Of a stretch of 19,325 nt of DNA, positions 14,323 through 19,325 are shown piece by piece. Positions within the stretch are counted from its first letter, which is position 1, and each line of letters begins with the position of its first letter. The stretch comes from JAQTNP01 sp964616145. Its GTDB lineage: Bacteria; Patescibacteriota; Minisyncoccia; Minisyncoccales; PEYH01. The position numbers were made by a program, and so were the translations under genes. The stretch is from contig CAZTRD010000017.1 in the NCBI GenBank assembly GCA_964616145.1, positions 1 through 19,325 of the forward strand, in the 5' to 3' direction. The notes under the pieces were generated by a model, which was given only the letters and a program-made list of their open reading frames with translations, did no database searches and had not been told where the DNA came from.

Positions 14323-15306
14323 ATGTTTGTAGATCCCAAAGTTAAAGCAATCAACGAAGCTGTGCTTAATGGATTGACTAGTTCTGATCCCTATCTGCAG
14401 AAGGAAGCACAAAATGGCGTAAACGACTACCTGAGACTAAGAGCTCGGGAAGACGGATTCACACGTAGAATTCAACCGCCGGTAAATGTGACCCCCGCAG
14501 ATCTGGATAGACAGGTTGATACTGTTAAACCAGTTATCGTGAAGGACATGGAACCGAATTCTCCGGCAGCATATAGCGTCCCCTTCGGGACTGTCCCGAT
14601 GGATAGAACTATGGATGCCCCGAGATATCGGGTAATGTTTGACAGAATTCTGACACACCGTTTCACCGCAGACGTCGCTAATCTGCTTACATACGATCTT
14701 GACATCCGTCAAATCTTTAACGATCTAATGTTGAAAGACATGCTCGCTGAAGAGGATCGTAAGTATATTGCAGTAGCTGATGCCGCAGTTGGAACCCTCA
14801 ACGATACTGCTTCGACTCGGGTAACCGATGTTGGAGCTTTGGGCTATGTTCAAGTGGGTGCGTTAACTCGTACTAGCTTGACCGATGCGATGAAGGGTCT
14901 CCCTTCAACAAACCGTCATCTGAGCCCTTCGAGAGCTCTAATCAATAACATCACCATCTGGGATGTTGTTGCACTAGACAGAACGGACGTTGGTGGTGAC
15001 CTATCTGAGGAACTGTTTATAAACGGTTTTGCAGAACGACAAATCATGGGACTTACGTGGATGGTAACCATTAAGACGGACCTCGTTCCTCTTAATGTAA
15101 TGTATCAATTCGCGGCTCCTAAGTTCCTGGGTGATTTCTTCACTCTAGAAGATGTTACCGTTTCTACCAAGCACGAGAACTATATGTTCGAAATGTTTGC
15201 GTACGAGATGATTGGAGCAACCCTGAAGAACTCCGCAGCAGTGTGTAAAACGCTGTTCAGCGGATCGTACCAAGGGTGGACGGCTGCGGAATTTGGTAGT
15301 GCGTAA
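14323..15306 (+). CDS. Major capsid protein (HK97-fold candidate)
   Basis: A 327-residue protein with AAGGAG before an AT-rich spacer and ATG. It has the layout of tailed-phage major capsid proteins: a short helical N-terminus (residues 1-40), then an extended segment with VPFGTVPMDRTMDAPRYRVMFDRILTHRFTADV and YDLDIRQIFNDLMLKDMLAEEDRKYIAVADAAVG (about 88-160), a pattern familiar from capsid proteins of several large-phage groups. A terminal beta-rich region with FLGDFFTLEDVTVSTKHENYMFEMFAYEMIGATLKN follows. Its only K-x-A with the upstream context seen in neighbours is YLQKEAQ at residues 24-30, a plausible propeptide cleavage point. A terminator hairpin follows 32 nt after the stop. Recognised from context and general motif, not by search. 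Confidence 0.78.
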   Translation: MFVDPKVKAINEAVLNGLTSSDPYLQKEAQNGVNDYLRLRAREDGFTRRIQPPVNVTPADLDRQVDTVKPVIVKDMEPNSPAAYSVPFGTVPMDRTMDAPRYRVMFDRILTHRFTADVANLLTYDLDIRQIFNDLMLKDMLAEEDRKYIAVADAAVGTLNDTASTRVTDVGALGYVQVGALTRTSLTDAMKGLPSTNRHLSPSRALINNITIWDVVALDRTDVGGDLSEELFINGFAERQIMGLTWMVTIKTDLVPLNVMYQFAAPKFLGDFFTLEDVTVSTKHENYMFEMFAYEMIGATLKNSAAVCKTLFSGSYQGWTAAEFGSA

Positions 15307-15337
15307 GCATTTATAATTTTTCGTAGTTTAGTTTTTT

Positions 15338-15376
15338 AAGAAATCCAGGAGTTAAATCCTGGATTTCTTTTCTTCT
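15338..15376 (+). terminator. Intrinsic terminator after the capsid gene
   Basis: A perfect 13-bp stem (AAGAAATCCAGGA at 15338-15350 with its complement at 15357-15369), a 6-nt GTTAAA loop, and a T-rich tail TTTCTTCT from 15368. It marks the end of the capsid transcription unit. Confidence 0.88.
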
Positions 15377-15596
15377 ATAACACTCTCATCCAAATATTTC
15401 TGAGCTTTATCCTTATTTCAAAGATGAAATAGTAAATTGATGTTTAAATTTGCATAAGTTGAAATATGTGTAAGTAGGTGATAAACTAATGTAAATAATT
15501 GCTGGAGTTAGTTTCCTTTAAATTAAACATTATCAATGTATATTTAATGTATATATTTATTAAAATATAGTTATGCGAAAAAACTGGAGTTTGGGT
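15377..15596 (+). promoter_or_regulatory. AT-rich gap, probable promoter region for the second block
   Basis: This is the largest non-coding stretch of the window. It lies after a terminator and ahead of a gene series, so a promoter is expected. One candidate is TTGATG (15437-15442), a 17-nt spacer, and TGAAAT (15460-15465), matching four of six bases at each sigma-70 box. A small hairpin (TATTTCA / TGAAATA, 15414-15431) precedes it. A short direct repeat AATGTATATTT / AATGTATATATTT lies at 15535-15558. None is strong alone, and phage promoters here may follow the phage polymerase rather than sigma-70. Confidence 0.4.
15586..15589 (+). promoter_or_regulatory. Ribosome binding site selecting ATG 15597
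   Basis: GGAG lies 7 nt before the ATG at 15597. The in-frame ATG at 15573 is preceded only by A/T sequence with no ribosome binding site, so the later start is preferred. Confidence 0.6.
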
Positions 15597-16244
15597 ATGA
15601 TTTTAAAGACTAAAGTAAAAAATAAGACGAATGTAACACGTAACCTGAGATGGGCTGGAGTTAAGGGAATAAGTATTGCTCCAGAAGAAGTTTTAGAAAT
15701 TGAGGGTGGATATCCCACAGCTTGTAGGAACGAACAGTGTAAGAAACAGTTTAAATCAGAAATGGATACCGGACTTATAGAAGTTACTATCCAAACCGAT
15801 ATGAATACAGAAAAGATTATAGTAACTAAAGCTGTTAAAACTGAAACTCCTAAAGTTGAAGAAGTTAAAACTGAAACTCCTAAAGTTGAAGAAGTTAAAA
15901 AGCCTAATGTTTCCGATGTTCTCTTCATATCCGAAACCCCGGAAGAAGTTAGGAAGTCTATAGAAGATCCGGTATTTATGCAGGGACCTATGGATGCCTT
16001 CTTTAAAAAATCTTTCCCGGAAAACGAAGTTATAGCTTTAGATGGAGAAGCTGGAATTCCTCCGGAGAAGAGGGCGGGTACAGAAGAGCAGCCTATATTT
16101 AAAGATGCTAAAAATTTAAATATTAAAGTTAATCCTGAAACAGTGTTTACTCCCGAAGAAGTTGAGCCTGTTAAATCCGATTCTGGAAAAGTATTTACTG
16201 AAGAAGTCAAGCCTGCTAAACGCAGACGTAAGAAAAGTGCTTAA
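15597..16244 (+). CDS. Hypothetical protein with a 10-residue tandem repeat
   Basis: A 215-residue protein from the preferred start (eight residues longer if ATG 15573 were used). The N-terminal 60 residues (MILKTKVKNKTNVTRNLRW, then GVKGISIAPEEVLEIEGGYP, then ACRNEQCKKQF) look like a small beta-rich domain with two cysteines; this layout is common in small phage head or tail accessory proteins. Next comes the decapeptide TETPKVEEVK twice, then a polar, proline/glutamate-rich, probably disordered region, and a basic end AKRRRKKSA. First gene after the terminator and gap. The next gene starts 8 nt after its stop. Function not recognised; head or neck accessory protein by position. Confidence 0.65.
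   Translation: MILKTKVKNKTNVTRNLRWAGVKGISIAPEEVLEIEGGYPTACRNEQCKKQFKSEMDTGLIEVTIQTDMNTEKIIVTKAVKTETPKVEEVKTETPKVEEVKKPNVSDVLFISETPEEVRKSIEDPVFMQGPMDAFFKKSFPENEVIALDGEAGIPPEKRAGTEEQPIFKDAKNLNIKVNPETVFTPEEVEPVKSDSGKVFTEEVKPAKRRRKKSA
15834..15900 (+). repeat. 30-nt tandem repeat (just over two perfect copies)
   Basis: Period 30 nt; bases 15841-15870 and 15871-15900 are identical, and the seven bases before them (GTTAAAA) continue the periodicity. Encodes TETPKVEEVK twice. It looks like a recent slippage product in a disordered linker. Confidence 0.93.
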
Positions 16245-16252
16245 GGATATTC

Positions 16253-17068
16253 ATGTCACTCCCCGATCTATCTCTACAAGCGGCGGTAATACCTTACGAT
16301 TACAGTGTTCTGCATACTAATCAGTCTACTGTAGAAACTATTACTGTAGAACTTAAGGATAGGTTAGGAATTACTTTGAATTTAGTTTTAGGAGTTGATT
16401 ACGTTGTCTTGAATGCTAAGGAATTTCCTAAGGATAGTACATTGGCATTTAGTAAGATTGGGGTTATAGATTCGGATGGAAATGTGGGATTATCTTTTAC
16501 AGCTTCCGATATTCCTTATCCTGGAGTTTGGTACGGAGAATTTGCTATATCTACTGTAGCTTCTCCGGAAGTTGTAACACAGAGAATTAAGTGCTTCATA
16601 AATACGGAACCGGCTTTAAGTGTAGTAGGCCAGGAGTTTGATCCTGTAGTTATTAGTGATGTGCGAATGTATGTTATGGATAGAGGGGATGAAGATAATG
16701 TTTTGTTAGATGCTGAGGAATGGAGTGATGCCCAAATATCCTTAGGGATAATTAGAGCTGTCGAAATTTGGAATGAAAGTGTTCCCGAAAGTAATTATAC
16801 ATATACACAGATATCCTTCCCATTCAAATCAAATTGGATGGAAGGAATTTTAGGAGAGATCCTCCACACTAAGGCTATGAATTTGGTTCGTAATAGAATG
16901 CCTGCCCAGGCCGGTGGGATTGTTATAGATGATAAAGCTAGAGCCGAAGTGTATTTAGCGTTATCTAAAGATTACAGAGATAGATATAAACTTTGGTGCT
17001 TAAACACCAAGTCGGCTTTGAATTTGGAAAACTTGTACGGTTCCACGTACAATCCATATTATAACTAA
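16253..17068 (+). CDS. Putative head-tail connector or neck protein
   Basis: A 271-residue protein with AAGGA before the ATG. The N-terminal half (1-120) is beta-rich and Ig-like in pattern (VETITVELKDRLGITLNLVLGVDY; GNVGLSFTASDIPYPGVWYGEFAIS; VVTQRIKCFINTEP). The C-terminal half begins ISDVRMYVMDRGDEDNVLLD and continues with EEWSDAQISLGIIRAVEIWNES, then a helix ending in HTKAMNLVRNRMP and DKARAEVYLALSKDYRDRYKLW. A short D-V-R-x-Y-x-x-D motif followed by a helical bundle is typical of head-tail adaptor (gp6-like) proteins that attach below the portal. An N-terminal Ig-like fusion would be unusual but suits a neck protein. Assignment by pattern and position after the capsid gene. Confidence 0.55.
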   Translation: MSLPDLSLQAAVIPYDYSVLHTNQSTVETITVELKDRLGITLNLVLGVDYVVLNAKEFPKDSTLAFSKIGVIDSDGNVGLSFTASDIPYPGVWYGEFAISTVASPEVVTQRIKCFINTEPALSVVGQEFDPVVISDVRMYVMDRGDEDNVLLDAEEWSDAQISLGIIRAVEIWNESVPESNYTYTQISFPFKSNWMEGILGEILHTKAMNLVRNRMPAQAGGIVIDDKARAEVYLALSKDYRDRYKLWCLNTKSALNLENLYGSTYNPYYN

Positions 17069-17079
17069 GGAGTTGATAG

Positions 17080-17397
17080 ATGACGAGATTTAATGTTAAC
17101 GATGTTACAGACGCCATATCACAGAGTAATACAATATTCAATGTGGTTTTAGCCCCCAATGTAGAAGCGGAAGTTACGATTCCCGAACATGCTACATATG
17201 CTATATTTACAGCAACTTCGGATTTCTGGGTTAAGATAAATGCTATTGCTGCTATTACAGTCCCTGCAGCCACGGATACCACACACACATCTTCTAACCC
17301 CGAACTCAATCCTCTAGTTAGGATGGTTACCGAAGGTTCTATAATTTCATTAATTAGTCCATCAGCTGCTAGCGTCTCTATTGCATTTTACAGTTAA
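17080..17397 (+). CDS. Small beta-rich virion-type protein
   Basis: A 105-residue protein with AAGGAG 8 nt before the ATG. It alternates hydrophobic and polar residues (TIFNVVLAPNVEAEVTIPEH; YAIFTATSDFWVKINAIAAI; VRMVTEGSIISLISPSAASV) and ends in aromatic SIAFYS. The NPELNPLVRMV stretch and overall pattern suggest a single beta-sandwich domain, as in small tail, decoration or fibre-base proteins. No family named with confidence. It lies between the neck candidate and the caspase-like lipoprotein, 12 nt before the latter. Confidence 0.6.
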   Translation: MTRFNVNDVTDAISQSNTIFNVVLAPNVEAEVTIPEHATYAIFTATSDFWVKINAIAAITVPAATDTTHTSSNPELNPLVRMVTEGSIISLISPSAASVSIAFYS

Positions 17398-17409
17398 GGA
17401 GAATTTAAG

Positions 17410-18273
17410 ATGTTGAAGTTTCTTTCTAAGAGTCTAGTGTGTTTAGGAATACTATTTGTTTTTACCGGATGTCCTAAAACCAATCCTCCGGATCCCACCC
17501 CTTCTCCGGCAGTAAATACTGAGACACATCCCTGGGTAAGGGCTCTCTGTTGCGGACTAACGTATACTAGTCCTTCCGGAGATTATCCCGCTCCTGGATG
17601 CGATATTGATTGTATGACTCTATCATCCTCAGCTAAAGATGCCGGAGTTAGAGTAGTTTCTCTTTTCAATGCGGATTGTACTTGGGAAAATATTAAAGAA
17701 CAGGCCTTCACTTTAACTAGAGGGATGGAAAGAGGAGATATGTTCGTATTTACTTTAGCTGGACACGGGACGCAGTTGAGTGACGATAACGGGGATGAGG
17801 TAGATGGAATAGATGAGGCCCTAGTTCTTTGGGGGGATCCTGTAGATATAATTAGAGATGATAGAGTGATATCTGAGTTACTAAAGCCTTTGTGGCTGGA
17901 GCATCCCGGACTAGATATATTTCTTATCACCGATACATGTTTCAGTCAAGGAAATTTCCGTACATTTTGGTCCTGGATTACCATGTCTCCTCCCTTCGTA
18001 TTAAATGTTTTAAGAGATACTGGCGCAGCGGAAGTACCTATAGATGGCGGACTTATTCAGATAGCCATGTGTAGGGAAGGAGGAACATCGCAAGGGGGTC
18101 CTTTCGGGGGTACGGGTACACAGGCTTTAATAAAAGTGTTAAAACCGGGATTAGGACGTTTAGCAGCATATTACGCACTGCTTAAAGAATTAGAGACTAG
18201 CAAACAGACTCCGCAGTGGACGGAAATGGGGACGATAACGGATCTGTTTAGGAATGGGGAATTTTGGAAGTAA
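17410..18273 (+). CDS. Caspase-like (peptidase C14/metacaspase) lipoprotein
   Basis: A 287-residue protein with AAGGAG before the ATG. Residues 1-21 are a lipoprotein signal peptide: basic start (MLKFLSK), hydrophobic core (LVCLGILFVF), lipobox FTGC with Cys21. A proline-rich linker (about 22-34) follows. The caspase-type domain spans about 43-255: RALCCGLTY on the first strand, APGCDIDCMTLSS (like the PGCxNDxxxM block), MERGDMFVFTLAGHGTQLSDDNGDE with catalytic His119, VDGIDEALVLWGD, then LDIFLITDTCFSQGNF with catalytic Cys177 in D-T-C, and IQIAMCRE..SQGG later. Acidic residues around 125-136 fit the calcium- and basic-P1-binding acidic cluster of metacaspases, so cleavage after Arg/Lys is expected (inference). 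Both catalytic residues are present. The lipobox implies export and membrane anchoring in the host envelope. Placement among virion genes is unusual; possible roles are host-cell killing, exclusion, or processing of tail or envelope proteins. Confidence 0.85.
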   Translation: MLKFLSKSLVCLGILFVFTGCPKTNPPDPTPSPAVNTETHPWVRALCCGLTYTSPSGDYPAPGCDIDCMTLSSSAKDAGVRVVSLFNADCTWENIKEQAFTLTRGMERGDMFVFTLAGHGTQLSDDNGDEVDGIDEALVLWGDPVDIIRDDRVISELLKPLWLEHPGLDIFLITDTCFSQGNFRTFWSWITMSPPFVLNVLRDTGAAEVPIDGGLIQIAMCREGGTSQGGPFGGTGTQALIKVLKPGLGRLAAYYALLKELETSKQTPQWTEMGTITDLFRNGEFWK

Positions 18274-18294
18274 GTATTAACTAAGAGGTAGATT

Positions 18295-18822
18295 ATGTTA
18301 TATAAAGATCCTAAGGGAAGAATAAAAAGTAAACCTTTAAGTATAGTAGTTGAAGGTAAAGTTACTTGTAATCCTTCGGATGAATTTTTGTTTGCTAAGG
18401 GTTGGAGCATACATATCCCCGTAGAACCTACATTAGAAGCTTTAAAAACATCCGCTACGGATAAGATTGCTAGCGAGTGCGATTCGAGCTTATACAAAAG
18501 ATGGCCTCTAGTAGAGCAGTTAGCTAAAGGACTTTATGTTCCTTTGAAGAATGAGCCCGATTTGGCTTTAGATGTAAAAACACATTTAGATATTAAAACG
18601 AATGCTTTAGCTGCTGTAAAAGCTGCTAAAACTAAAGAAGAATTGGAGGCAGTGGAAGTGGAATGGCCTTCAGCTCCGCCCTCTGTTTCGGTGACTGCTT
18701 TAGCAGTAGCTAAGCCTACAGGAATTGGAGATTCTACTGAAATTGTAGATGCTATCCGAAATAGACTTGTACAATTGGGTATTATCAAGGAAACAGTTGT
18801 TATCGAGGAGATAATAAAGTGA
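18295..18822 (+). CDS. Hypothetical tail/fibre-associated protein
   Basis: A 175-residue protein with an AGAGG site. The N-terminal 50 residues are a small beta-rich stretch (LSIVVEGKVTCNPSDEFLFAKGWSIHIP). The middle is helical and lysine/alanine-rich (about 46-120, with LEALKTSATDKIASE and ALAAVKAAKTKEELEAVEVE). A proline/serine linker leads to STEIVDAIRNRLVQLGIIKE near the C-terminus, a short helix plus hydrophobic turn common at the ends of phage fibre-type proteins, where it may trimerise. Its TGA stop overlaps the GTG of the next gene, so they are coupled. Not recognised beyond this. Confidence 0.6.
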   Translation: MLYKDPKGRIKSKPLSIVVEGKVTCNPSDEFLFAKGWSIHIPVEPTLEALKTSATDKIASECDSSLYKRWPLVEQLAKGLYVPLKNEPDLALDVKTHLDIKTNALAAVKAAKTKEELEAVEVEWPSAPPSVSVTALAVAKPTGIGDSTEIVDAIRNRLVQLGIIKETVVIEEIIK

Positions 18823-19247
18823 TTGTTTTAGGCTCGTGGGTTTGGGAAGGTACAAGTTTAGACGTAAAGCCCGGAGAAGCTGAAGGGGCTAGGAATGGAC
18901 ACATATTCAAAGAATTAGATACCGGAGATTCTTATACGAGAATTAATGGGGAATGGGAGTTTATGGATACTGGCTTATCCTTTATTAAAGCCACTAAATC
19001 TGGACTTATAACTACGGATGCTGCGGGTTTATATCACGTAACTTTTGTAACTCCTTTTATAAACATAGAATACTCTGTAGCTCTTTCGGTTCAGTTCCAA
19101 TCTTTCGGTTCTAAGTTCGGATGTATTGCTTATAAAAAAAATATTGCAGCAGATGGTTTCGATATCATAACATTGGATACTAGGAATGGAGCTGCTTATG
19201 GTGGAGTGACAGTATCCTGGTTGGCGACAAGACATTATAATCCTTAA
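18819..19247 (+). CDS. Fibre-type receptor-binding protein candidate
   Basis: A 142-residue protein using a GTG start, chosen because GAGGAG lies 8 nt upstream and the overlap with the previous stop (GTGA) is typical here. Residues 25-50 read GHIFKELDTGDSYTRINGEWEF, the tryptophan-containing beta-hairpin motif (x-D-T-G-x-x-Y-x-x-x-x-x-W) common in phage fibre and adhesin proteins. The C-terminal 80 residues form an alternating beta-type domain (LITTDAAGLYHVTFVTPF, IEYSVALSVQF, GFDIITLDTRNG, GVTVSWLATRHYN), like the terminal beta-sandwich of some tail-fibre proteins. It sits in the fibre cluster, next to another gene starting at 19261. Confidence 0.62.
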   Translation: MIVLGSWVWEGTSLDVKPGEAEGARNGHIFKELDTGDSYTRINGEWEFMDTGLSFIKATKSGLITTDAAGLYHVTFVTPFINIEYSVALSVQFQSFGSKFGCIAYKKNIAADGFDIITLDTRNGAAYGGVTVSWLATRHYNP

Positions 19248-19260
19248 AGGAATTAAGAAT

Positions 19261-19325
19261 ATGCTAACGTATCCCCCAAGAAATTTAGAAGCAACCTCAT
19301 CAGCAATAGCGGCGGCGGTAGCGGC
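19261..19325 (+). CDS. Start of another fibre-region gene, 3' end outside the window
   Basis: ATG with AAGGAA 8 nt upstream (19247-19252). Only 21 codons are visible: MLTYPPRNLEATSS followed by an alanine-rich run. Too short to classify; by position, a tail or fibre gene. Confidence 0.55.
   Translation, partial: MLTYPPRNLEATSSAIAAAVA

Noticed and set aside
15573..15596. Earlier ATG for the gene at 15597
   Set aside because: No ribosome binding site before 15573, while GGAG is 7 nt before 15597.
15560..16210. 216-codon open frame on the minus strand
   Set aside because: It mirrors the + strand gene at 15597; its composition is Ser/Thr/Val-rich as expected of an antisense shadow and it breaks the uniform gene direction.
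1..19325. CRISPR arrays, tRNA genes or insertion sequences
   Set aside because: Reading both strands I found no spaced palindromic repeats, no cloverleaf with a recognisable T-loop, and no transposase frame. The direct repeats present are coding.

Overview
This window looks like part of the virion-morphogenesis region of a large, uncultured tailed phage (Caudoviricetes). All convincing genes are on the + strand, tightly packed, often overlapping by 1-8 nt, and mostly preceded by AAGGAG-type ribosome binding sites. The code is standard: TGA is used as a stop several times. The block protease - scaffold - small coiled-coil protein - decoration-like protein - major capsid protein - neck-like protein - fibre-like proteins is the classic order of a tailed-phage head and tail module. 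Terminase and a recognisable portal are not in the window. The DNA is AT-leaning by eye (not counted). I cannot name the host.

Layout. 1-696 is the 3' part of a glycine-rich, hydrophobic protein. 747-3695 encodes the C-terminal half of a phage multisubunit RNA polymerase beta' subunit, split by a 374-residue LAGLIDADG intein inserted in the trigger loop. 3727-8266 alternates one large unrecognised protein (4929-7094) with a family of small proteins that share an N-terminal leader (consensus MNKYGYLEGY, usually followed by a K-x-A tripeptide). The family includes a gene with a perfect 201-bp internal tandem duplication, two glycine-rich membrane-type proteins, a 33-codon recombination remnant and a zinc ribbon. 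8267-10783 holds two larger unrecognised proteins. 10780-15306 is the capsid assembly block, closed by a strong hairpin terminator. An AT-rich gap (15370-15596) precedes a second transcription block, 15597 to the end: a repeat-bearing hypothetical, a neck/adaptor candidate, a small beta-rich protein, a caspase-like lipoprotein, and fibre-type proteins running off the window edge.

How the parts may work together (inference). The protease at 10780 probably matures the prohead. Many proteins here carry repeated [hydrophobic]-x-K-x-A tripeptides, including residues 27-29 of the capsid protein, where a propeptide could be cut. The shared leader on otherwise unrelated small proteins resembles in logic the capsid targeting sequences of T4 internal proteins: an address tag that would place payload proteins in the head for ejection into the host. 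The near-identity of leader DNA between neighbouring genes, and the chimaeric 33-codon remnant, suggest leader plus ribosome binding site acts as a recombination cassette. The strongest unusual items are this leader system, the trigger-loop intein, and a caspase-fold lipoprotein within the structural operon.
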